Source: Lachnospiraceae bacterium | Lineage (GTDB): Bacteria; Bacillota; Clostridia; Lachnospirales; Lachnospiraceae | Length of the DNA stretch: 11,553 nt | Reading direction: 5' to 3' | Assembly: GCA_900757195.1 (NCBI GenBank) | Contig: CAAEMZ010000055.1 | Coordinates: 1-11,553 of the forward strand | Part shown: piece by piece, positions 1-5,031 of the stretch | Layout: each line of letters starts with the position of its first letter | Position numbering within the stretch: position 1 is the first letter of the stretch | The notes under the pieces: generated by a model | Seen by the model: the letters and a program-made list of their open reading frames with translations, nothing else | The model's database searches: none | Told to the model about the DNA's origin: nothing | Made by a program: the position numbers and the translations under genes

Positions 1-90
1 GATGGACACCCTTGCTTTCGGCTATATCCTTCCCACTGCCGGGCGGATTCGGGACTTGCACCCGTTAGAAACGTGCGCCGCCGGGCGCAC
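1..90 (-). mobile_element. Group II intron (class C), 5' end, partial
   Basis: Read on the minus strand from base 90, the sequence opens with GTGCGCCCGG, a GUGYG-type group II intron 5' end. It continues with CTAACGGGTGCAAGTCCCGA and, further in, ATAGCCGAAAGCAAGGGTG followed by TCCATC. From memory, this order of motifs matches domain I of class C introns such as the Oceanobacillus iheyensis intron (GUGUGCCCGGC, GGGUGAGAGUCCCGAA, UUAGCC, GCAAGGGUGUCC). Such introns are self-splicing ribozymes and retroelements that usually encode a reverse transcriptase/maturase. Only about 90 nt lie in the window; the rest, with any maturase gene, would be to the left. The boundary sits directly after the nrdR terminator T-tract, as expected for class C introns, which insert downstream of terminator hairpins. 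No coding sequence is visible in these bases. Confidence 0.75.
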
Positions 91-91
91 C

Positions 92-129
92 AAAAAACCG
101 GAAGCTTCACATCTGAAACTTCCGGTTTT
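92..129 (-). terminator. Intrinsic terminator of nrdR
   Basis: On the minus strand an 11-bp perfect stem pairs AAAACCGGAAG (129-119) with CTTCCGGTTTT (104-94). Inside it a second pairing, TTCA with TGAA, closes a 4-nt loop. The stem runs straight into a T6 tract at 97-92. It begins 20 bases after the nrdR stop codon. It is a textbook rho-independent terminator, and the hairpin plus T-tract is also the expected recognition site for the intron that follows. Confidence 0.93.
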
Positions 130-149
130 CATATCCCGATGATTTTTGA

Positions 150-611
150 TTACTTTTCTTTTGTTTCCATAATCTTCATGATTTCATCCATGAAGGTACT
201 TACATCTTTAAATTCACGATACACCGATGCAAAACGGACATAGGCAACTGCATCCAGATTTTTCAATCGGTTCATAACGATTTCTCCGATCTTACGGGCA
301 GAAATTTCACGTTCTTCCCGGTTAAAAATCTCTGTTTCAATTTCATCCACCAGCTTCTGAATCTGGTCTGCTGAAATCGGCCGTTTATGACAGGAACGAA
401 GAACCCCGGACTCAATCTTCCGTCTGTCGTAGGGCTCCCGGTTATTATCTTTTTTAATAACAATTAATGGAATCGTTTCAACTTTTTCATAAGTCGTAAA
501 TCGTTTCTGACAGGCATTGCACTGTCTGCGCCGACGGATGGAGCTTCCATCCTCTGCCGGACGGGAGTCAATGACTTTTGAATCTGCCTCTCCGCAATAT
601 GGACATTTCAT
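150..611 (-). CDS. nrdR: Transcriptional repressor NrdR
   Basis: This 153-residue protein has the standard NrdR length. It has an N-terminal zinc ribbon (Cys3, Cys6, Cys31, Cys34 in MKCPYC...CNAC) with a basic RRRR stretch between the cysteine pairs, then an ATP-cone domain from about residue 49 to 139 (start VIKKDNNREPYDR, end near AYVRFASVYREF). NrdR senses ATP/dATP through the cone and represses ribonucleotide reductase genes. The start at 611 is chosen because GGAGG lies 8 bases before this ATG and the zinc ribbon begins at once; the frame stays open upstream to 707, but that extension would cross the promoter and has no family resemblance. The gene lies downstream of ylmC, has its own promoter and ends at a strong terminator. 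No NrdR-box pair was recognised in the window, so its targets are elsewhere. Confidence 0.96.
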   Translation of the reverse strand: MKCPYCGEADSKVIDSRPAEDGSSIRRRRQCNACQKRFTTYEKVETIPLIVIKKDNNREPYDRRKIESGVLRSCHKRPISADQIQKLVDEIETEIFNREEREISARKIGEIVMNRLKNLDAVAYVRFASVYREFKDVSTFMDEIMKIMETKEK

Positions 612-622
612 CTTTTTATCCT

Positions 623-649
623 CCTCGAATATTAATATTATAATCGAGG
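623..649. repeat. Inverted repeat over the nrdR -10 region
   Basis: CCTCGA (623-628) and TCGAGG (644-649) form a 6-bp inverted repeat around an A+T-only 15-bp centre. A second perfect palindrome, AATATTAATATT, occupies 628-639. The arms flank the TATAAT box; one arm is upstream of the predicted transcription start and the other abuts the GGAGG ribosome binding site. A DNA operator is therefore more plausible than an RNA hairpin. No known regulator motif was recognised. Confidence 0.4.
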
Positions 650-665
650 TTTCACAGACGGTCAA
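637..665 (-). promoter_or_regulatory. SigmaA-type promoter of nrdR
   Basis: On the minus strand, TTGACC (665-660) and TATAAT (642-637) are separated by 17 bp, nearly a consensus housekeeping promoter. The predicted transcription start is near 630, about 20 bases before the nrdR start codon, giving a very short leader. The -10 box lies inside an inverted repeat (see separate entry). Confidence 0.85.
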
Positions 666-703
666 CCATATTTTTCCTTTAGAAGCCCGTAAAATCAAGG
701 GTT

Positions 704-964
704 TCACTCATCACAGGGATGGACGATCTCGTCCATGCAAACATCGACCAGAACAATATCTGTCCCTATCTGCCGGACACACTTCCAGCCGATGGTATAT
801 TCCGTATCTCTGCCGAAAAGTCCGCCCCATTTTCCCTGTCCCGGAATAATTAACTGGCAGATCTGTCCTGTACAGGGATCAAATTCCACATCCACGACAA
901 AACCGATCCGCTGGCAATCCCGTATATTAATAACTTCCTTCTGACGAAGTTCGCATATACGCAT
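704..964 (-). CDS. ylmC: YlmC/YmxH-family PRC-barrel sporulation protein
   Basis: This 86-residue protein resembles the YlmC/YmxH family: a single PRC-barrel-like domain beginning MRICELRQKEVINI, with the family-typical stretch GKWGGLFGRDTEY at about residues 45-57 and a closing hydrophobic strand (IVLVDV). No signal peptide or membrane segment is seen. The family is annotated as sporulation-related because it sits next to sigG or sporulation genes in endospore formers; its molecular role is not established. The ATG at 964 has GAGGTG just upstream and the first residues fit the family. The gene follows ybaK by 48 bases on the same strand, and nrdR follows it 92 bases later from a separate promoter. 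In many Firmicutes this gene is a close neighbour of sigG, so the genes between 4122 and 1013 interrupt a familiar order. Confidence 0.87.
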   Translation of the reverse strand: MRICELRQKEVINIRDCQRIGFVVDVEFDPCTGQICQLIIPGQGKWGGLFGRDTEYTIGWKCVRQIGTDIVLVDVCMDEIVHPCDE

Positions 965-1012
965 GGCCCACCTCGGAACTCATTTCTTATTACTATATAT
1001 ATGGCCCTTTGT

Positions 1013-1507
1013 TTAAAGTGTGATATCGGCATATTCCGCGTCTACAAACTGCTTCAGATCTTCCGGGCTGGCAATGATCTGAATTCCCCGCGCACCGCCG
1101 CTTACGGCAATCTCATCATAAAGCATGGCCGTTTCATCAAACCAGGTCGGATATTTTTTCTTCATCCCCACAGGCGAGCAGCCGCCCCGAATATAGCCGG
1201 TCAGGCCAAGCAGCTCTTTGACATGGGTCATTTCTATTTTTTTATCTTTGGCTGTTTTAGCCGCCTTCTTTAAATCCAGTTCCATCGTCACAGGAATACA
1301 GAAAACCATAATTCCCTGTTTTTCTCCCCGGACAACAAGTGTTTTAAAAATCTGGTCCGCCGGAAGGCTTACCTGTGCAGCCACATGTTCGCCGCCCAGA
1401 TGTTCTTCGTCATATTCATAGGTTTCCACCCGAAACGGAACATTTCCCTGCTCCAGAAGGCGCATGGCATTGGTCTTATTGATGTCATTGTCTTTCTTTT
1501 TTGCCAT
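1013..1507 (-). CDS. ybaK: YbaK/EbsC-type Cys-tRNA(Pro) deacylase
   Basis: This 164-residue protein matches the YbaK/EbsC family, which hydrolyses Cys-tRNA(Pro) formed when prolyl-tRNA synthetase mischarges cysteine. The start reads INKTNAMRLLEQGNVPFRV. The conserved lysine region is DQIFKTLVV (Lys55), and the family signature GGCSPVGMKKK is at about residues 108-118. It is a cytoplasmic single-domain protein of normal length. The ATG at 1507 has AAGGAG about 10 bases upstream. The N-terminal MAKKKDND stretch is a short charged extension. It is transcribed divergently from hisA across an 89-bp region and may continue into ylmC, 48 bases downstream. No prolyl-tRNA synthetase gene is present nearby, so the enzyme would act in trans. 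Confidence 0.9.
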   Translation of the reverse strand: MAKKKDNDINKTNAMRLLEQGNVPFRVETYEYDEEHLGGEHVAAQVSLPADQIFKTLVVRGEKQGIMVFCIPVTMELDLKKAAKTAKDKKIEMTHVKELLGLTGYIRGGCSPVGMKKKYPTWFDETAMLYDEIAVSGGARGIQIIASPEDLKQFVDAEYADITL

Positions 1508-1536
1508 CGGTCACTCGCTCCTTACTTTCCTTTTGC

Positions 1537-1565
1537 TTGCAATACGGTCTAAATTATACTATAAT
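1537..1565 (+). promoter_or_regulatory. Promoter of hisA and the following small gene
   Basis: TTGCAA (1537-1542) and TATAAT (1560-1565) are spaced by 17 bp on the plus strand. The predicted start near 1572 leaves a 25-base leader carrying AGAGGAG before the hisA ATG. This fits a simple sigmaA promoter for the two-gene plus-strand unit. Confidence 0.65.
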
Positions 1566-1581
1566 TCTTTTCAGAATTCCA
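1553..1581 (-). promoter_or_regulatory. Candidate promoter of ybaK
   Basis: On the minus strand a perfect TATAAT (1558-1553) lies 46 bases before the ybaK start. The hexamer 17 bp further upstream (TGGAAT, 1581-1576) is a weak -35. The -10 box lies next to the hisA -10 box on the other strand, with only one base between them, so the two promoters should compete for RNA polymerase. Confidence 0.5.
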
Positions 1582-1596
1582 GAGAGGAGAAAAAAA

Positions 1597-2388
1597 ATGA
1601 AATTCAGACCCTGCATTGATATACATAATGGAAAAGTTAAACAGATTGTCGGCGGAAGCCTTACTGACCGGGGCAATCAGGCCACTGAAAACTTTGTTTC
1701 AGACCTGGATGCCGCCTGGTATGCCTCAAAATATAAAAACGACGGCCTCACCGGCGGACACATCATTCTTCTGAACCCGGAATCTTCCGAATACTACGCG
1801 GCGGATGTAGCCCAGGCTATGGCTGCTTTAAAAGCCTATCCCGGCGGCCTTCAGATCGGCGGAGGTATTCACCCGGGCAATGCCATGTCCTTTTTGGAAG
1901 CCGGCGCTTCCCATGTTATCGTAACTTCCTATGTTTTTAAAGATGGCAGCATTCACTTTGACAATCTGGAAAACCTGTGCCGGGTCGTCGGACGCAATCA
2001 CCTCGTTCTGGATGTGAGCTGCCGCAGAAAAGGGGACGACTATTACATCGTCACCGACCGCTGGCAGAAATTTACTTCTGTAAAAATGAACCTTGAAACA
2101 CTGGAACGCCTCGCGCCTTACTGTGATGAATTTCTCATCCATGCCGTGGATGTCGAAGGCAGGGCTTCCGGCATTGAGAAACCGCTGGCTGCCCTTCTCG
2201 GAAGTTTTCAGGCCCGTCCCGTCACCTACGCCGGCGGTGTCGCTTCTTTTGAGGATTTACGCATATTAAAAGAACTGGGCATGAACTGGGTTGATGTCAC
2301 CATTGGCAGCGCTCTGGATCTCTTTGGCGGCCCTGTCGCCTATGACCGGGTCAAAAATCTTGGCGCCGATGATGAGGTGGCTTTATGA
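1597..2388 (+). CDS. hisA: Eukaryotic-type HisA, ProFAR isomerase
   Basis: This 263-residue TIM-barrel protein would catalyse the Amadori isomerisation of ProFAR to PRFAR, a step of histidine synthesis. It resembles yeast His6 more than ordinary bacterial HisA. Shared features recalled from yeast are the opening CIDIHNGKVKQIVGG, NFVSDLDAAWYA, VIVTSYVF, LVLDVSCR, the segment DRWQKFT, EFLIHAVDVEG and the closing TIGSALDLFGG. The likely catalytic aspartates are Asp8 and Asp139. Phosphate-binding segments are QIGGG (86-90), YAGG (211-214) and IGSALD (236-241). The ATG at 1597 is chosen for its AGAGGAG site and because the family begins there; the open frame back to 1501 lacks similarity and contains the promoter. 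The stop overlaps the next start (ATGA). No other his gene is in the window. Family assignment is strong; the exact substrate follows from homology. Confidence 0.9.
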   Translation: MKFRPCIDIHNGKVKQIVGGSLTDRGNQATENFVSDLDAAWYASKYKNDGLTGGHIILLNPESSEYYAADVAQAMAALKAYPGGLQIGGGIHPGNAMSFLEAGASHVIVTSYVFKDGSIHFDNLENLCRVVGRNHLVLDVSCRRKGDDYYIVTDRWQKFTSVKMNLETLERLAPYCDEFLIHAVDVEGRASGIEKPLAALLGSFQARPVTYAGGVASFEDLRILKELGMNWVDVTIGSALDLFGGPVAYDRVKNLGADDEVAL

Positions 2389-2666
2389 TCGATCTTAAAG
2401 ATGTGATGCCCATTTCCTTTCTGAAAAAAGAACCCTTTACCGGAAGCTTTCAGGGCATGCGCTACCGGATTGAAAAACAGGAAGCGGATAACGAACCGAC
2501 GGTGCTGAAGACCACCATCTGGCCCCAGCCCTTCTGTTTTGATAAAACACCCGATGAGAAAAAAAGTGAAAAGACATTTGAATTCAGCCCGGAAGGCCTT
2601 GCTCAGGCCGTGAACTGGCTGAACGACCGGTACATCAGTGAAAAAAAACGCTGGACGCGGGACTAA
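2385..2666 (+). CDS. Unrecognised 93-aa protein coupled to hisA
   Basis: The ATG overlaps the hisA stop codon in an ATGA arrangement, so translation is probably coupled and the two genes are co-transcribed. The 93-residue product is mixed in charge, without cysteine pairs, signal peptide or membrane segment. Visible stretches are MPISFLKKEPFTGSFQGMRY, IWPQPFCFDKTPDEKK and a C-terminal helix-like segment (FSPEGLAQAVNWLNDRYISEKKR). The pattern looks like a small cytoplasmic protein in which a beta-rich front half (GMRYRIEKQEA, TVLKTTIWPQP) is followed by an alpha-helical tail. I seem to recall similar unnamed proteins in other Clostridia, but I know of no function. The coding-like composition, the overlap and the hairpin just after its stop all support a real gene. 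Confidence 0.75.
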   Translation: MIDLKDVMPISFLKKEPFTGSFQGMRYRIEKQEADNEPTVLKTTIWPQPFCFDKTPDEKKSEKTFEFSPEGLAQAVNWLNDRYISEKKRWTRD

Positions 2667-2667
2667 T

Positions 2668-2718
2668 CTGCGATATCCCCGCCTCACTGGACAACCCAGT
2701 AAGACGGGGACACCGCAC
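2668..2718. terminator. Hairpin between convergent genes
   Basis: The 95-bp gap between two convergent genes holds a long interrupted hairpin. The arms CCCCG (2677-2681) and CGGGG (2705-2709) enclose ACTGG (2686-2690) and CCAGT (2696-2700) around a 5-nt loop, with outer TGCG/CGCA pairing at 2669-2672 and 2714-2717. It starts two bases after the plus-strand stop codon. There is no run of T directly after it on either strand, so it is a stabilising or weak bidirectional terminator at best. Confidence 0.45.
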
Positions 2719-2761
2719 AGATCAATCCTGCTCCGGCGTTTTTCGTATACGCTTTAACGTT

Positions 2762-4006
2762 TTATTTATTCAGCACGGCTGCAACCGCTTCTTTAACGAT
2801 TGCAAGACCTTCTTTCAGGATATCCTCCGGAATCGTCAGCGGCGGCATCATTTTCAGAACACCGTCTCTGCGTCCGGCCACTTCCATAATCAGGTGACGG
2901 TCAAAACCTTCATGCACAGCCTCCAGCGCCAGCTTCGGATCAATGGCTCCGAAGTCAATGCCCCACATCAGTCCCATACCTCTGTAAGAAAGACGGGCAT
3001 CCATCGGAAGAATTTCCTCACGGATAAATGCATCAACAATTTTTGCTTTTTTCTGAACCTCTTTGTCCAGCTCATGTTCCACAAAATAGTTGATTCCGGC
3101 CGTTCCGCCGATAAAGGACAGCTGATTGCCGCGGAAGGTTCCGTTATGTTCTGCCGGGCGGAAAATATCCAGCTCCGGATGCATTAAAAGAAGCGCCATC
3201 GGCATTCCGAATCCGCTGATCGATTTTGAAAGAACAACCATATCCGGAACAATTCCCGCTCTTTCAAAAGAGAAGAAGGTTCCCGTTCGTCCGTTTCCAA
3301 CCTGGATATCGTCGCATACCATCAAAATTCCGTATTCCGTACAGATCTTTCGGATTTCCTGAAGCCATTCAACACTGGCAACATTAATTCCGCCTTCCGC
3401 CTGCAGCGTTTCAAGAAAAATGGCTGCCGGTTTTTCCGTACCGGAATGATCGTCTTCCAGAATCCATCTCAGATATGCAATGGAATCCAGCGTTCCGTCA
3501 TAAGGTACAAATGTGACATTATCTAAAGGTACTCCGGCGCCCTCACGGCTTGTCCGGTCGGTCGTCATCGCCAGACTGCCAAGGGTCATTCCATGAAAAG
3601 CTCCGGAAAAAGCGATCACGCCGGAACGTTTTGTGTTTTTCCGCGCCAGCTTCAGCGCTGCCTCCACCGCATTTGTTCCGGTCGGTCCACAGCACATGAC
3701 TTTATAATCAAGATTTCTCGGTGCGAGAATCTTTTCTTTGAAAGTTACGAGAAACTCTTCTTTGGCTTTTGTATACATATCCAGCGCATTGATAATATTA
3801 TCTTCGCTCAGATACTCCATAATTTTTGCTTTAATTTCAGGGTTATTATGTCCATAATTCATAGAACCGGCCACAGCCAGAAAATCAATATATCTTTCAC
3901 CATCTACGGAAAATAATTCCGAGTTCTTTGCTTTGCTGAATTCAACAGGGTATTTTCTGCAATAGGATCTGACAACAGATTCTGTACTCTCAAAAACTTC
4001 AAACAT
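2762..4006 (-). CDS. ectB: Diaminobutyrate--2-oxoglutarate aminotransferase (EctB-like)
   Basis: This 414-residue class III PLP aminotransferase matches EctB, which makes L-2,4-diaminobutyrate from aspartate semialdehyde and glutamate. Matching segments are the start ESTESVVRSYCRKYPVEF, NYGHNNP (50-56), GPTGTNAVEAALKLARK (107-123, cofactor phosphate region), FHGMTLG (138-144), DDIQVGNGRTGTFFSFE (232-248, with Asp232 the likely pyridine-binding residue), LSKSISGFG with PLP lysine Lys261, and HNGTFRGN (287-294). Length is normal. The ATG at 4006 is chosen because GGAGG precedes it, although the 13-base gap is long, and because EctB proteins begin here; the in-frame ATG at 4039 has no ribosome binding site. 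No ectA, ectC or ectD and no siderophore genes are near. Diaminobutyrate could feed a compatible solute, a cell-wall cross-link or a peptide product; the sequence does not decide. Confidence 0.9.
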   Translation of the reverse strand: MFEVFESTESVVRSYCRKYPVEFSKAKNSELFSVDGERYIDFLAVAGSMNYGHNNPEIKAKIMEYLSEDNIINALDMYTKAKEEFLVTFKEKILAPRNLDYKVMCCGPTGTNAVEAALKLARKNTKRSGVIAFSGAFHGMTLGSLAMTTDRTSREGAGVPLDNVTFVPYDGTLDSIAYLRWILEDDHSGTEKPAAIFLETLQAEGGINVASVEWLQEIRKICTEYGILMVCDDIQVGNGRTGTFFSFERAGIVPDMVVLSKSISGFGMPMALLLMHPELDIFRPAEHNGTFRGNQLSFIGGTAGINYFVEHELDKEVQKKAKIVDAFIREEILPMDARLSYRGMGLMWGIDFGAIDPKLALEAVHEGFDRHLIMEVAGRRDGVLKMMPPLTIPEDILKEGLAIVKEAVAAVLNK

Positions 4007-4064
4007 CGTTCTGTTTTTTCCTCCATTCCTTTTTCGCATATGTGTCGCGAAACATTCATGTTTT

Positions 4065-4092
4065 ATTATACCCCTTATCCCTCCGAAGTCAA
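4065..4092 (-). promoter_or_regulatory. Promoter of the ectB-like gene
   Basis: On the minus strand TTGACT (4092-4087) and TATAAT (4070-4065) are separated by 16 bp, giving a good sigmaA promoter in the sigG-ectB gap. The predicted start is near 4058, so the leader is about 50 bases. Within the leader, TTTCGC and GCGAAA form a short 6-bp inverted repeat with a 9-base loop upstream of the ribosome binding site; its meaning is unclear. Confidence 0.8.
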
Positions 4093-4121
4093 ATTGTTTT
4101 CGATTTCCAGCCGCTTAATTC

Positions 4122-4901
4122 CTATTGTTCAAGATAATTCCGCATACTTTTCAGAGCATTTTTCTCTATTCTCGAAATCTGAGCCTGGGAAATGGACAGC
4201 TCCGCTGCAACCTCCATCTGGGTCTTTCCCTGATAAAAACGCATTTCAATGATTTTCCGCTCCCGTTCTCCAAGCTTTGCGATGGCCTGCTGGAGCGCAA
4301 TATTCTCCACCCAGGACGTCTCGCCGTTTTTCGGATCACTGATCTGATCCATGATGCAGAGTTTATCTCCGCCCTCCGTATAAACCGGTTCATAGAGGGA
4401 CACCGGACTCTGTATGGCATCCATGGCAAAGACCACATCTTCTTTGCTGATGCCGATTTCCCCGGCCACCTCCATCACCGAAGGCTCCCTGTTGTTTCTT
4501 TTAATAAATGCCTCTCTGGCATAGATGGCTTTATAAGCCGTATCCCGCAGTGAACGGCTGACACGGATACTGTTGTTATCCCGGAGATACCGCCGGATTT
4601 CACCGATAATCATAGGAACGGCATAGGTTGAAAAACGGACGCCCTGGCTTAAATCAAAATTATCAATGGCCTTCATCAGACCGATGCAGCCCACCTGAAA
4701 TAAGTCGTCCGGATTTTCATTGGTATTGGAAAAGCGTTTAATGACACTGAGTACCAGTCGAAGGTTTCCCCTGATGTATTCTTCCTTTGCAGCCGCATCG
4801 CCGGCCTTAATACGCAAAAACAAAGCTTCCTTCTCCTCTTCCCGAAGGAGCGGAAGCTTTGCCGTATTCACACCGCATATTTCAACCTTACCCTGAGCCA
4901 T
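4122..4901 (-). CDS. sigG: Forespore sigma factor SigG
   Basis: This 259-residue protein is the late forespore-specific RNA polymerase sigma factor sigmaG. The N-terminus carries the sigmaG hallmark KVEICGVNTAKLP (residues 5-17). Region 2 reads RGNLRLVLSVIKRF, DDLFQVGCIGLMKAIDNFDL and FSTYAVPMIIGEIRRYLRDN. Region 3 starts RVSRSLRDTAYKA, and region 4.2 is KTQMEVAAELSISQAQISRI, a helix-turn-helix. Length is the same as or within a residue of Bacillus sigmaG. The ATG at 4901 is chosen because AGGAGG lies 9 bases before it and the family starts with a short M-x-x-x-KVEICG lead; the in-frame ATG at 4922 lies upstream of that site. No anti-sigma gene is adjacent. It follows sigE by 130 bp and has a candidate forespore-type promoter. 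It would switch on spore-maturation genes after engulfment. Confidence 0.96.
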   Translation of the reverse strand: MAQGKVEICGVNTAKLPLLREEEKEALFLRIKAGDAAAKEEYIRGNLRLVLSVIKRFSNTNENPDDLFQVGCIGLMKAIDNFDLSQGVRFSTYAVPMIIGEIRRYLRDNNSIRVSRSLRDTAYKAIYAREAFIKRNNREPSVMEVAGEIGISKEDVVFAMDAIQSPVSLYEPVYTEGGDKLCIMDQISDPKNGETSWVENIALQQAIAKLGERERKIIEMRFYQGKTQMEVAAELSISQAQISRIEKNALKSMRNYLEQ

Positions 4902-4950
4902 AATAAGAATCCTCCTTACCATACATGTTTTGTCATCGAAGTACAGTAAA

Positions 4951-4980
4951 GATTTTTCTCATTATGAAATTTTATTATAC
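4951..4980 (-). promoter_or_regulatory. Candidate sigmaF/sigmaG-type promoter of sigG
   Basis: On the minus strand GTATA (4980-4976) fits the -35 of forespore sigma factors. After 15 bp, GAGAAAAATC (4960-4951) resembles the sigmaF -10 (GGNNANAHTR), with mismatches at the second and last positions. This places a start near 4945, about 45 bases ahead of sigG. The region also contains CATAATG, which is close to a sigmaG -10 but only 9 bp from the GTATA. sigG is known to be transcribed by sigmaF and sigmaG, so the context agrees, but the match alone is modest. Confidence 0.4.
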
Positions 4981-5031
4981 GGTTTTCCAAAAAATAAAAA
5001 AATTATTGGGGCTTGACAGAAATCCCGTATA

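Noticed and set aside
1..90. tRNA, tmRNA or CRISPR explanation for the structured left end
   Set aside because: There is no cloverleaf, no CCA end and no repeated unit; the motif order fits a group II intron 5' end instead.
1501..1596. Upstream extension of hisA to an ATG at 1501
   Set aside because: The extension covers the hisA promoter and ribosome binding site, and the HisA family begins at the 1597 ATG.
4037..4058. TTTCGC/GCGAAA inverted repeat in the ectB leader as an operator or riboswitch
   Set aside because: Six base pairs with a 9-base loop in a leader of about 50 bases is too small for a riboswitch, and no known operator was recognised.
4976..5031. Terminator after sigE
   Set aside because: A GGG/CCC pairing ahead of an A/T-rich run (AATAATTTTTTT on the minus strand) looks terminator-like, but three base pairs are too few to support a call.
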